Assembly (NCBI GenBank): GCA_930367215.1
Contig: OV884059.1
Span: 233,925,803-233,989,802 of the forward strand
From: Pollenia angustigena
Lineage: Eukaryota > Arthropoda > Insecta > Diptera > Polleniidae
Length of the DNA stretch: 64,000 bases
Reading direction: 5' to 3'
Shown here piece by piece: positions 1 to 10,960 of the stretch. Made by a program: the position numbers and the translations under genes. Numbering within the stretch: position 1 is the stretch's first letter; every line of letters begins with the position of its first letter. The notes beneath the pieces are model-generated. The model made no database searches. It was not told the origin of the DNA and was given only the letters and a program-made list of their open reading frames with translations.

Positions 1-84
1 TTGTGGAGATTTCTTTAACCAAACTTTTTATTTTAAATTTCAGAGTTTCCTATTTATCTTTTGGTACCTAAATTAATGAACAAC

Positions 85-480
85 CCTTTTGGTATTTATA
101 CCTTTCACCGAAGGTAAGAGGGAATATATAAGTTTGTCATTCCGTTTGTAACTTTGACAAAAATGACGTTAGACCGTATAAAGTATATAAAGGGGTCTTA
201 TGAGTCACGAAGTTGATTTAACGATGTCCGTCTGTCTTTCCATGTGTATGTTGAAATGGATTTTCCGAAGACACCATGAACAGGTTTTTATATAGTTATG
301 TCTCATATATTCCTTTAAAGTTTGCTATTGAAATTTTGCCAGATCGTTCTTAAAGTGACTGAAGTATGAGCCATAAATCTTTTGTTGCTATTGTTTTTTA
401 TTCCTTTTTTCTGTATATCTGGAGTACGGCTTCCAAATAACATCCAAGCATCTTAAGCTCAATTCACCCATGCGTTCCGA
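85..480 (+). repeat. fragment of a dipteran dispersed repeat
   Basis: Starts with a 'tacctttcaccgaagg' type head, followed by 'TTGTCATTCCG', a 'gatgtccgtctgtc' block and a 'gaaatggattttcc' block. The same blocks in the same order recur at 32608-33640 and 48893-50296. No coding capacity is seen. The remaining sequence up to 851 is AT-rich with nothing recognisable. Confidence 0.7.
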
Positions 481-851
481 ACAATATTTTTGTCTAGATA
501 CAATTTTTTATATATTAAGTTTGACGTCTTACTTCTGAGAGAGAAAGAAATTATTTTGTACGGCAAGTTTTTTTCTTTAAATTGTTGAAATTTAATTCGT
601 ATTTAGAAAAAAATTAACTGAGATGCCACTTTTTTCACTTTGTACACACAAGTTGAATTGACCTACCACATCATATAATGTTTTTGTATTTATTTTACAA
701 CAATTGGGTTTTTCTGAATAATTTTTCGTCCATGTTCTTTAACACACTTTAAGAAAAAAGTTTTAAGTAAGTGGTTTGCTAGTTGTGCTTCGATTTTGTA
801 TAATTGTTAACATCTGTAAACCATATGGTAGCTTTGTTTTTCCGGACAAAT

Positions 852-1950
852 TGTAACGTGGTTTTGTCGTTTGCTGGGGTAGTTCAGCTGTGTCCAGGGT
901 CGACTTACGGAATCCACGAACCTTAAGTGAAAACACGAATGATTTAACCTCTCCGGGTTAACAATAATCTCTTAACTTTATTGATTAATTTAAAATTAAA
1001 TTACAATACTTTGTAAACTTAATTTAAAATTACTAGCAGCACAGCAAACTGGCAGGACTTTGGCGGAATCTCCTTGGCTAGCGTATTCGAGTCGGGGTCG
1101 GGTGTAGGCTCTGGATCGGGTTCTTTTTAATGCTCGGCAATGATGAGGCGGCTCGCCCTCAGCGGTCGTTACTATTTGTTCTAATATCTAGGTATCTAAA
1201 TACTACAATTCATCCTTATATACTAGGCTTACTGCTGAATAACTAAAACAGGAGTGGCGACCGAAGTCCCAGTACAAAACTCTTGACCGAAGTCACAGTA
1301 CAAAAACTGGTAACCGGAGTTATAGTACAAAAACTGTTGACCGAAGTCACAGTACAAAACTGTTAACCGGAGTTACAGTACAAAAACTGTTGACCGAGGT
1401 CACAGTACAAAAACTGTTGACCGAAGTTACAGTACAAAAACTGTTGACCGAAGTCACAGTACAAAAACTGTTGACCGAAGTTACAGTACAAAAACTGTTG
1501 ACCGAAGTCACAGTACAAAAACTGTTGACCGAGGTCACAGTACAAAACCTGGTAACCGTAGTTATAGTACAAAAACTGTTGACCGAAGTCACAGTACAAA
1601 AACTGTTGACCGAAGTCACAGTACAAAACTGTTAACCGGAGTTACAGTACAAAAACTGTTGACCGAGGTCACAGTACAAAAACTGGTAACCGTAGTTACA
1701 GTACAAAAACAGTTGACCGAAGTCACAGTACAAAAACTGTTGACCGAATTCACAGTACAAAAACTGTTAACTGAAGTTACAGTACAAAAACTGTTAACTG
1801 AAGTTACAGTACAAAAACTGTTAACCGAAGTTACAGTACAAAAACTGTTGACCGAAGTCACATTAGCGAAACTGTCAACCGAAGTGGCAGTCCAAGGCAA
1901 CATCCGAGTTAATACAAGTGTCGGCAACCGTCGTGCAGAAGGCTAGGACT
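852..1950 (-). mobile_element. probable solo or truncated LTR, Gypsy type, carrying a minisatellite
   Basis: Begins TGTAACG, exactly like the LTRs at 14943 and 19354. It then shares the same ordered features: a 'ggggta' block, 'cag..tgtccaggg', an AT-rich stretch with poly(A)-signal-like sequence on the minus strand, then a long tandem array. The orientation is inferred from this parallel with the full element. The right end is not clear and no target duplication was found, so it may be truncated. No internal element sequence follows, which suggests a solo LTR or a fragment. Confidence 0.45.
1258..1895. repeat. 27-bp minisatellite, about 23 copies
   Basis: Unit of 27 bp containing 'accgaagtcacagtac' followed by 'aaaaactgttg', repeated head to tail from about 1258 to 1895. 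Variant units replace 'gtcac' with 'gttac', or 'ttgaccga' with 'gtaaccg'. Because 27 is a multiple of three, several frames on both strands stay open (9-residue periodic peptides); this is a by-product of the period and not evidence for a gene. Confidence 0.97.
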
Positions 1951-4102
1951 AAGTTGACTTTAATATGGCAAGATCGTAGGTGCAAGGAAATCACCCCGAT
2001 TATATCAAAATCTAAACTATTCATTCAACTTTATTCATAAACTAAATAGGAATTCTTATAAAAAAGGAAACATTAGGGGTATTCACGTGTAATTGAAATT
2101 AAAGTAAATTAGAATATTATATTCAATAAATCTAAAGAATAATATATAAGAATTATCTCTTTTCATTTTTATTTTTTTTACAAAATAGAATTTAACTATA
2201 TGTAGCGTAGATTTTGGGAGTATAAATCTACAAAATTTTCCGAAATGGGGAATCGTTCTGCAGAAAACTGAATAAAAAAATTATTCTCCAAAAAAATAAA
2301 TAAAAAAAATTTTGTTCGTAACGCATAGATGAATCCACCTTTAGTTACCAATATGCACACAACCTCTATTAAAGATTTGGCGGGATTGGAGAAGTGGGCG
2401 TTGCACTTCCCATACAAAGACATAATAGCTTAGTTCAGTGTTTGGTGCAAAATGGTCTTGCATCGTAGCATTTGGAAAATGGTATAGAAACCACTTATTT
2501 GACCTACTTTAAATTTTATTTTTACCAATTTTTTGATTAACTAAACTTTGTTTCTGGAAAAATTGTAGAAGAATGTAGTTAATTAAGTGTTTGATGCTGC
2601 TTATTCTAGCAAACGTTATGCAAAATACAACAAATGCTTAATAAAACAAGTGGTTGCGTTTGGGGCATCAAATGTTTGTTAAGTGGGACTAAAGTTTTAC
2701 CTTTTTTCTTTTTTATTGTTTTACCAGTCTTAAATCTGATGTAATCACAAACAAATTTGATTATGTTGCCTAGTTTTAGTTTTTTCATGTGTAAAAATTT
2801 TTGTTGCATGGTGTAATTCATTGCAAATAAAAATTTTGGTGCTGTTAAAACAGTTTTAAATAAAACCGAATATTATTTACATTTTCTATCTTCAATATTT
2901 ATTTAAGGATTTTAATTAAATGTCTATATTTGGTTAACAGGCATTTCCTTGAAATCAAAAACAGCGAAGTGTATAAAAATAGCCCAACTTCAATGTTGTA
3001 TTTTAGCTTTTAGAGCATTGCCTTGATTACATCAGTGCTTGAATATTGTATGTTGGATGAATTGTTTGGAGAGGGGTTGAATCCATTTAAGTTTTTTTAA
3101 ACTTGAAAACCATGATTAAAATGTTCGTCCTCTGCCTGGGATCGAAACTGGTTGGGCTAGGCAAGCACTTGTACCTCTACACCACTCCGCCACTGCTTTT
3201 CGAGATCTATTCGTTAATTTGATAACTTTTTGTAAGCTTTTTAACGTTGGCGTTATTTTAACGGCCATTAAACACAAGTTCATAAAGCGATATATTCTAT
3301 CTGATCAGAGTTGCATTTTCTTGTAAAGTAGCTGGCTGGCTGATATGATTTTAATGTGACTTCAACAAAACAGTTTGCAGACAATTTGTATTTGTCGAAT
3401 AAAGTTATGTCAGATGTTAGTGTGAATCAATCGTACGAATAGAATAGTGAATACCGGTCCTTAACAGTACTCGGCTTGAACTCGTGTGGTATATAATTTC
3501 CTAGCTTGAAGATCAACAGGAATTCTGCTAAATGCAAAGATTTTGAAATCGCTGCTTGAATGGCTCTCAACGATTTTGCAAGTTTTTCTTGAGTTTGACA
3601 ACAATATCTACGAAGTAATGCTACATTATATTTCGGTCTTTAATTTACATAGCAGAAATACAACAAATTATTTATTCCCTGCCAAAGATACTCTCGGTTT
3701 TATAAATGACAACAATAAAATACGGTATTCAGGTACTCAATTTGTACTCAGGAACTCACTGTTGGGGGGTTTACTGTTTTTATTGTTTATTCTAAAGCCT
3801 CTAAGTAAAAAGCATTTACTGCAATTTTAATTGAGAGTTTGCTATTTTTTTAATCTCGTATGTAACTTCTGCATATGAGTACATCAGTTATTCCATATAT
3901 ACCTTTATTTGAATGCTTCTTTACCCATGTGTTCTACCAGTTAGTTAAGAATGTATTTAATACACTCAAATACAACAAAAAAAAAAAACAAATTTTAATT
4001 GAGAAGAGCTTTCCCATCATGTGTATAAAGTTGCACATATATAAATATTTATACCCTTTTACACGTGTATGCACATAAGAAGGGCCCTTCATACTACTCA
4101 AC
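1951..4102. other. AT-rich stretch without recognised gene
   Basis: No open frame here has recognisable domains. About 2300-2420 contains 'gaagtgggcg' and 'catacaaagacat' blocks, also found in the dipteran repeat near 33.1 kb, so part of this stretch is probably an old copy of it. A tRNA-like segment lies at 3127-3200. Confidence 0.6.
3127..3200 (-). repeat. tRNA-like sequence, possible SINE head or tRNA fossil
   Basis: On the minus strand 'TGGCGGAGTGG' matches the Pol III A-box consensus TGGCNNAGTGG. 'TTTCGATCCC' lies about 40 nt downstream and matches the B-box GTTCGANNCC at all but one position. The T-arm does not pair well and the flanks do not form an acceptor stem, so it is not called a functional tRNA. 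Confidence 0.45.
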
Positions 4103-4222
4103 TAAAGGGTGGTCCAACCAAAACGAACAATGTTAATTGTAAGGAAAACAAAAACTTTTCTTAATATTAATATTTTTTATTATTATAAAAGGGTCTATGA
4201 CAAATATGTTCGAAATAAATTA

Positions 4223-4870
4223 CACTAGGCAACAGCCATTTTGTTATTTGGTTCTAGCATACTTTTTCTCATGGATTTGGACCTACTGAACACGAAAATG
4301 AATTTTAAAAATTTTTCTGTCGATTGGTTTGCGAGATACAAATTTTTTAATTTTTTTTTTTTAATTTTTGGAGGTACACTTACTATTTTGAGCATATCTT
4401 TAGTCTTCTTTGACCTATTTTATCCTACTACTACTCAAATTAAAGACAATTGAGCCGTCTACAACTTATTTTCAGAAAATTTTCAAATCGGGTTAGTAGT
4501 TTTGATGTTGGCGGCTTAAAAAGGTTAAAAAACTGGGTTTTTTTAGTAAAAATGTGGCTGAAAAATTCATATAAAAATTCATATAAAATATAAAACGCGA
4601 TGTTAACAGCGATTTTAATTTTTTTACGTATAGCTGACACTTTTCCAAAGAAAATAAGCCCTTACTTAACAAAATCTGATGACAAATGGCCGACTTATTA
4701 TTTTTTTGGTAAACGACCGAAATTCCTCTATTTCACGATTTTTTGATTTTCATTATTTGCACAGCTTACCTACCCAACGCAAACGAATAAATACATTTGA
4801 ACTTAATTTAAAATAAACAAATTAGTCTTCGTATATTATTTTTTAATTTATTTACAGCACTACATGCTCA
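4223..4870 (+). repeat. left terminal inverted repeat, about 648 bp
   Basis: Inverse of 6806-7463. The two arms are nearly identical: 66-residue translations taken from the same place in each arm are the same. The first 40 bp differ by a 10-bp indel just inside CACTAGG. Open frames within the arms are not genes. Confidence 0.9.
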
Positions 4871-4968
4871 TACATATTTAAACATAAGGAGACACGGTTA
4901 TCAATTGCATTTCAAAACTGTCTGTGAAAGTGTAAAGAAGTTAATATTTAGAAAACGCAAGGAAGACA

Positions 4969-6700
4969 ATGAGTAAAAGACTACGTGTGTTCGAGTGTTT
5001 GAACGATCCAGACAATTTCTGCAATGTTTGTGGCCAGTTTATAAAAAAAAATCACGCACACAAGTTTACTCCAGCAGTACAATTGCACTATTTGAATTAT
5101 TTTGGTATTTCACCAAATATCACAGAACCATGGACACCTAAGTCGCTGTGTGATCTTTGCTATATAATCTTAACCAACTGGGCAGCTGGCGGAAGGTAAG
5201 AATTTTTATTTAAACACATTATACATAGCGAATATAGTAATTTATTTTAATTTTAGCCGCCATATGAAATTCGATACACCAATGATGTGGAAAAAGCCGC
5301 TATGCCATTCCACAGACTGTTATTTTTGCCTCACCACAAACAGTGGGGTAGGAAGATTTTTTAAATGGAACTACGCTCAAGTGGGATCGTTTGCGCTTCC
5401 AGTACCACATTCGCATGATGTGCCATATCCAGTGTGCCCTGGTGCATCTCTTCAAAAAGCAGAATCGTCAGAAGAAGAGTCCGAGTCAAATGCAAGCGAA
5501 TTTGAGCCGGGTGCAAAGCGAAAATTACTGTCACAGGCCGAACTAAACGATTGGGTGCGCGATTTTGGTCTCACTAAGGAGAAATCCGAACTTTTTGCGT
5601 CTCGGATGATAGAGTGTGGATTTGCGGCTTCAGAAGTGAAAGTATCAACGTACAGAAACCGTCACAAGGAGTATGCAAAATTTTATACAAAGAAAGACCA
5701 AATATGTTTTTGCAGCGACATTTCAGGCTTGTTCCAAGAGCTTCACCAAATTCACAACCCCAACGAATGGAGGTTGTTTATTGACAGCAACAAAGAGAGC
5801 TTGAAGGCAGTTCTCTTACATAATGGGAATGAAAAGCCATCTGTTCCTATTGCTCATGCGGTTCATTCAAAGGAGAACTATGAAACTATGGACATTTTGC
5901 TGAAATGCATAGAGTATAGGAAATACAATTGGAAAATATGCGCCGACCTTAAAGTTGTGGCCATTCTGTGTGGACTCCAAGGAGGCTATACGCGACATTG
6001 CTGTTTTCTGTGCCTTTGGAATAGCCGCGCTGATGATCAGCATTATATAAAAAAAAAATGGTCGGTACGAACGAAACCTGTAGTTGGAGAAGCGAATGTT
6101 CAGCGCAAACCACTAATAGAGAACCGTGAAAATATAATACTTCCGCCGCTGCACATAAAATTGGGTTTGATTAAAAATTTTGCCAAAAAATTAGACAAAG
6201 AAGGTGAAGCTTTTGCCTATTTACGGTCAATTTTCCCTTACCTTTCGCTGGCAAAAATTAAAGAAGGAGTCTTCGCAGGACCCGAGATAAAAAAAATTTT
6301 GAAAGATGAAAAATTCCCAAAGCTGTTATCACCCATCGAAGCCGCAGCATGGAATTCCTTCAGGCTTGTTGTGGAAAACTTTTTAGGAAACAACAAAAGC
6401 CCGAATTATAAGGACATAGTTGAGGATCTGCTAAAGAACTATGAAGCCATGGGAGTGCACATGTCACTTAAAATACACTTTCTGCATTCTCATTTGGATT
6501 TTTTCCCTGAGAATTTAGGAGACGTGAGCGACGAACACGGCGAGCGCTTTCATCAGGAATTGAAGGCTATGGAACGACGCTATCAGGGCATGTATGACAC
6601 GGCTATGATGGGTGACTATATTTGGACCCTAATACGTGAGACCGATTGCAGCGAATACAAAAAACAAAGAAGAAGTCAGCAGTTTTTCCACATGGCATAA
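4969..6700 (+). CDS. transposase of the CACTAGG-ended element, two exons
   Basis: Exon 1 (4969-5195) and exon 2 (5257-6700) join in frame across a 61-nt intron and give about 556 residues with no stop. The N-terminus has two C-x2-C pairs (C18/C21 and C61/C64) and a further cysteine cluster at the start of exon 2, suggesting zinc binding. Candidate acidic catalytic residues lie in FIDS (about residue 252), ADLK (about 306, followed by GLQGGYTRHCCFLC) and SDEHGERFHQ (about 500-509), a spacing plausible for a DDE nuclease. An acidic, serine-rich linker follows the N-terminal part. I recognise the IKLGLIKNF and SDEHGERFHQ blocks as a protein family that recurs in insect and cnidarian genomes, usually without a named function. 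Expected role: excision and reinsertion of the element in the nucleus. The triad assignment is inference. Confidence 0.8.
5196..5256 (+). other. spliceosomal intron in the transposase gene
   Basis: Donor AAG|GTAAG at 5195/5196 and acceptor TTTTAG ending at 5256. The intron is 61 nt, typical for short fly introns. Splicing keeps the frame (the junction codon becomes Ser), whereas reading through meets a stop immediately after the donor. Confidence 0.85.
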
Positions 6701-6805
6701 AATGTACACTTATATCTTTGTTTTTACTAATTTTTTTTGTGCGTTGATTTGCTTAATTTAATTAGTTAGTTTAATTTCGTTAGTTTAGCTAATTGTGCGA
6801 TACAT

Positions 6806-7463
6806 TGAGCATGTAGTGCTGTAAATAAATTAAAAAATAATATACGAAGACTAATTTGTTTATTTTAAATTAAGTTCAAATGTATTTATTCGTTTGCGTT
6901 GGGTAGGTAAGCTGTGCAAATAATGAAAATCAAAAAATCGTGAAATAGAGGAATTTCGGTCGTTTACCAAAAAAATAATAAGTCGGCCATTTGTCATCAG
7001 ATTTTGTTAAGTAAGGGCTTATTTTCTTTGGAAAAGTGTCAGCTATACGTAAAAAAATTAAAATCGCTGTTAACATCGCGTTTTATATTTTATATGAATT
7101 TTTATATGAATTTTTCAGCCACATTTTTACTAAAAAAACCCAGTTTTTTAACCTTTTTAAGCCGCCAACATCAAAACTACTAACCCGATTTGAAAATTTT
7201 CTGAAAATAAGTTGTAGACGGCTCAATTGTCTTTAATTTGAGTAGTAGTAGGATAAAATAGGTCAAAGAAGACTAAACATATGCTCAAAATAGTAAGTGT
7301 ACCTCCAAAAATTAAAAAAAAAAAATTAAAAAATTTGTATCTCGCAAACCAATCGACAGAAAAATTTTTAAAATTCATTTTCGTGTTCAGCAGGTCCAAA
7401 TCCATGAGAAAAAGTATGCTAGAAACAAATAACAGACAAAAGTTTGTTATTTGTGACCTAGTG
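6806..7463 (-). repeat. right terminal inverted repeat, about 658 bp
   Basis: Inverse partner of 4223-4870. The match runs from the CACTAGG end inward to 'actacatgctca', about 100 bp before the transposase start on the left and about 105 bp after its stop on the right. Confidence 0.9.
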
Positions 7464-7599
7464 TTATCGGTCAAAACGAGCCAGCAAAGAAAGTTCATAA
7501 AAATATTCCTTTTTTATGTACTTCATAATTTGAATACCAATTATCTTTACAGAGAAAACTACTGCCATTTTGTAAATAATTGAAAGTAAAATCTGGTTT

Positions 7600-8020
7600 C
7601 TAGAATTTGCCCGATAATTGAGGTTCAATGTAATTAAAGTGCCGAATTATCTCATCCTTAGGCACTTGAATTGTTTTTCGCTTAGTGACGTACACTTTTT
7701 CTTTAAAATATACCCAAAGAAAAAAGACCAACGGTGTTAAATCAGATGATCGTGACGGCCAATTATAATCGCCACGACATGAGCTAACACGGCCATTAAA
7801 TTTATCTCGCAATAGAGCCATTGTTTCGTTGGCTGCGTGCCACCATCCTGTTGGAACCACATTTCGTCTATGTCCATATCTTCAGTTTCTCGTCGCAAGA
7901 AGTAAATTATCATCTCGCGATAGCGAACCAATTCACGGTAACTGCTTGGCCAACCTTATTTTCGAAGAAGTAAAAGGCTTTAACAATATTAACTCTGTGC
8001 TTAACTGTGTACCTCTCCAT
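7600..8020 (-). pseudogene. Tc1/mariner transposase, internally deleted
   Basis: On the minus strand an ATG at 8020 opens a frame beginning MERYTVKHRVNIVKAF, a typical start for this transposase group. About ten residues later the text matches a region normally well inside the protein (GQAVTVN, then YREMI). The catalytic context WFQQDG follows, then after a frameshift ANETMALLRDKFNGR, WPSRSSDLTPL and a C-terminus with a stop at 7600. The first catalytic Asp region and most of the DNA-binding domain are missing, so the protein cannot be active. The remaining D of QQDG and the DLTPL block identify the family. Confidence 0.85.
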
Positions 8021-8084
8021 GGTTTAATTTTTCAAACTCTGAAACCAAGAAATGTCAAATTAAGTTGGGCAAAACACTTGACGT

Positions 8085-8157
8085 TAAGGTGACGTTAAGG
8101 TCCAACCATAATGCGCGATGTTAATTGTGCATCGTGCATTATGGTTGGACCACCCTT
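8085..8157. repeat. terminal hairpin of the mariner-like element
   Basis: 'ggtccaaccataatgc' and its inverse 'gcattatggttggacc' lie around a short loop containing 'ttaattg'. The right end of the element is therefore a near-perfect hairpin. The left end has only the single copy 'ggtccaacca'. Confidence 0.8.
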
Positions 8158-8159
8158 TA

Positions 8160-8971
8160 TTTTATAAAACATCAAGAGTGTTATAAGACTTTACAATGTT
8201 TAGAATTTTTAAGCCACTACTCATTTACACACAACTTTAAACGGATTTATGAATAAACAATAGAAGAAGACACAACTAACTTACTCTCAAATTACGTACG
8301 TTGTTTTGATCTTCTAGTAGCTTTCACTACTCCTTGTCTATAAATTTACACAAACTAACAGGATGATGGTTTAACTATTTCAGTTAAAGCTCTTTGTTAT
8401 CTCTTCTCCTACATGTCTTATTGTTATCGTAAGTGTAAGTGTCTAAATTGCATGTACACCTACGTGATGCACTTGGCTAATAACTAAGGGACAAACAAAA
8501 AGTTAGAAGGACTCTGGTTACCCTCTTTTCTATTGACGCAGGGAATTACATGGGAAACAAGTGCTCATACTCCTGCACTAACATGTCTTCTTTAGTGCAA
8601 TATGTTTGAATTAATTTACAGCAAACGTAGATTTTTTTTTTTTTTTGCATTAAACAACTTGTTAGAATGTCGTCCGTTGTCCGTCTACTGTTACTGATTT
8701 TTTTTTTTTTTTTTTTTGTTGTTGTTGTTGCTTTCCTTTCATTTCTATTCAGTTTTATAACAACCTTGACATAATAAATCTAACATTTTGACAGCACCAG
8801 GGTTAGCAGAGATGAAATAAAAACAAATGATAATAATCAACAGAACAGTGTTGCCAAAGTGATAAAATGTTGTTATTTCATAATTTCTTATTTTTTTGTT
8901 TTTAAATGTTAGTTAAACGAGTCACTTTTGCGCTCGCGTTCTAGAAACAGGCAGTAAATCTTCATATATTT
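8160..8971. other. AT-rich stretch without gene
   Basis: Contains homopolymer T runs near 8631-8646 and 8699-8717 and a short GTT microsatellite. No coding or repeat signature recognised. Confidence 0.6.
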
Positions 8972-10217
8972 AATACTGGCTGACCCGACAGATGTTGTCC
9001 TCTCCAAATTAGGAAAAATGTTTGCGTTCGATTTTTAAAATCCGTTAAGAAGATACGAACATTTGAAAGAAAAATAAGTCACATCGATGGAGCCGTTTTC
9101 TGATTTTAAGTAAATCGAAGAAAGTGTGCGTTAAAGTGGGCGGTGCAAAATTTTCTTTCCGTAAAAACCTAAGTTGGACCATGGCGTTGATTTTAAAGAA
9201 AAAATCGTCCAAATCGGTCAAGCCGTTCTCATGAGTGCCCCGGTAGGCTAGCTAGTAGTGAGCTAGTCTATCAACCCCGGGGTTGCGGGTTCGATTCCCG
9301 CCAGAGACTCTGGTTTCTTTCCTGCAGACAAGTGTAAAGCTTCGCGGGGATTAGCATAGGGAATTAAGAAAAAAAAAAAAGTTATGCGCTTAATAGAAAA
9401 AGTGGGCGTTAAAGTAGGCGTGGTACATTTTTCTTTCAATGAAAACGTAAAATGGATAAATACGAACATTTAAAAGAAAAATTAGTCAAATCGATGGAGC
9501 CGTTTTTTGATTTAAGGTAAGTCCAAAAAAGTGGGCGGGGCAACATTTTCTTTCCGTAAAAACCTAAGTTGGACCATGGCGTTGGTTTTAAAGAAAACAT
9601 CGTCCAAATCGGTCAAGCCGTTCTCAAGTTATGCGCTTAATAGAAAAAGTGGGCGTTAAAGTAGGCGTGGTACATTTTTCTTTCGATGAAAACGTAAAAT
9701 AGATAAATACGAACATTTAAAAGAAAAATTAGTCAAATCGATGGAGCCGTTTTTTGATTTAAGGTTAATCCAAAAAAGTTGGACCATGGCGTTGATTTTA
9801 AAGAAAACATCGTCCAAATCAGTCAAGCCGTTCTTAAGTTATGCGCTTAATAGAAATAGTGGGCGTAAAAGTAGGCGTGGTACATTTTTCTTTCGATGAA
9901 AACGTAAAATGGATTAATACGAGCATTTGAAAGAAAAATTTGTCAAATCGATGGAGCCGTTTTCTGATTTTAGGTTATTCGAAAAAGTGGGCGGGGCAAA
10001 ATTGTCTTTCGTATAAATCTAAGTTGGACCATTGCGATCATTTTAAGGAAAAAATCGTCCAAATTATATAGATGTCATTGGTGGTGCAATATGAAAATTG
10101 GATTTTGCCACGCCCCTCCGCCCGAAAATCAAAAATCAGACTTTACAGTGTCACCCGCCTGAATATTCTGCAGATTCCCTGAAAATTTCATAAAAATCGG
10201 CCCAGCCGTTTTGGAGT
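8972..10217 (+). repeat. dispersed repeat copy 1 with internal tandem units
   Basis: Head 'ctggctgacccgacag' at about 8980 parallels 'ctagctgacccggtcc' at about 14083. The internal block 'tcaaatcgatggagccg' starts at 9078, 9487, 9731 and 9945, giving about four units of roughly 215-260 bp once the SINE insertion is removed. The tail 'ccgttttggagtc' recurs at 14890 and 23918. The repeat is interrupted by a SINE (9232-9381) and its 3' tail by a LINE (from about 10218). Its class is not determined. Confidence 0.8.
9232..9381 (+). mobile_element. tRNA-derived SINE insertion, about 150 bp
   Basis: Breaks the tandem dispersed repeat cleanly: 'gccgttctca' before and 'gttatgcgcttaatag' after are contiguous in the neighbouring units. 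It contains a perfect B-box GGTTCGATTCC inside a 5-bp T-arm (GCGGG/CCCGC), an A-box-like 'tagctagtagtg' upstream, and ends in an A-rich tail at 9369-9380. No clear target duplication is seen. Confidence 0.75.
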
Positions 10218-10224
10218 CAATTCA

Positions 10225-10770
10225 AAAACTCAGCTACAACGTCAAGAAAATTCCATTATAGCATCAGACCTTTGTATTAATGGGATACCATATCGCGAAG
10301 AAGAAGATTTACTTAGTATTTTTCAAACTATATGTGGGACCTTAAGTATTTCTATTCCTGCGGTTAAATCCATATACCGCTTACAGAATAACAACAATAA
10401 AAAAAATGACTTTTCTCCTCATGCTGTAATAATGGTGAAGTTGTTTTCCCCATATGACAAAAACTATATACTAAAATCAATTGCCAATTTTCGTAAAGCT
10501 TTTAAAACGCTTTTGTTGCTTAATCATATAGGTGAAGATTCTGATCGACTGTTTTATATAAATGAAAATCTGACTTCTACAAATTTTAAAATTCTGCAAT
10601 CTGCGGTAAAATCAAAAAAAGCTAAAAAACTTACGTCAGCCTTTTCAATGCGTGGACTGGTATATATAAAATTCAAATCAAATGAAGACCCTGTCCGAAT
10701 CGAAAGTATGGAGGAACTCATGAATTTTTTCCCCGATTTACTCTATCCAGAACAATCTGCTGCTATTTAG
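10225..10770 (+). pseudogene. LINE ORF1, C-terminal part
   Basis: The frame is open from about 10225 to the stop at 10770, without its natural start. The internal ATG at 10432 gives 112 residues. Recognisable ORF1 features are INGIPYREEEDLL near the truncated start, VKLFSPYDKNYILKSIANFRK, YINENLT and a short basic run (KSKKAKK). These are nucleic-acid-binding ORF1 proteins that coat the element RNA. Function here is inferred from position and motifs; the N-terminus is missing through 5' truncation. Confidence 0.7.
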
Positions 10771-10960
10771 AAAACTATTCTTAATTTCGATAAATATATG
10801 TATGTATTTTCCTTTTGATCTTTTATTTAAACTACGTATTGTTACTTTTTTGGTTTTGTAATTTTCTTCTTAATTTACATTGTCCCACAATATCTAATCT
10901 AAAATGTGATCTAATATTTATTTTTTGAAAGCGTTGCTCCTATAAAATTTATTTTACATC

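Larger units (their letters stand above)
4223..7463 (+). mobile_element. DNA transposon with CACTAGG termini, long TIRs and intact-looking transposase
   Basis: Both ends read CACTAGG inward, and both are flanked by TTA (4220-4222 and 7464-7466), a 3-bp target duplication. CACTA-type ends with 2-3 bp duplications are typical of the CMC group (CACTA/Mirage/Chapaev). The terminal inverted repeats are about 650 bp each and nearly identical. The single gene between them is open apart from one 61-nt intron. Near-identity of the arms and the open gene argue for a recent insertion. It sits inside an older mariner element. Assignment to CMC rests on ends and duplication length, not on a sequence search. 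Confidence 0.8.
4105..8157 (-). mobile_element. Tc1/mariner-type element, internally deleted and split by another transposon
   Basis: Ends are AAGGGTGGTCCAACC at 4105 and its inverse ending at 8157, with the TA dinucleotide expected of Tc1/mariner insertions immediately outside (4103-4104 and 8158-8159). A deleted transposase lies on the minus strand at 7600-8020. The element is interrupted at a TTA by the CACTAGG-ended transposon at 4223-7463. With that insert and its duplicated TTA removed it would be about 0.8 kb long. Confidence 0.8.

Noticed and set aside
1347..1946. Open frames of 80-103 codons on both strands encoding 9-residue repeats
   Set aside because: They follow from a 27-bp repeat being a multiple of three; frames are open on both strands and have no start context or homology.
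3127..3200. Functional tRNA gene
   Set aside because: A- and B-box-like sequences are present, but the acceptor and T stems do not pair; kept only as a tRNA-like repeat.
4440..4640. 66-residue frame identical to one at 7036-7236
   Set aside because: Identical because both lie in the inverted repeats of the transposon; no domain and no reason to think it is expressed.
8972..10217. Assignment of the dispersed repeat to Helitron, RTE or Penelope
   Set aside because: Head and tail are recognisable as a recurrent insect repeat, but no coding sequence or diagnostic ends allow a class to be chosen.
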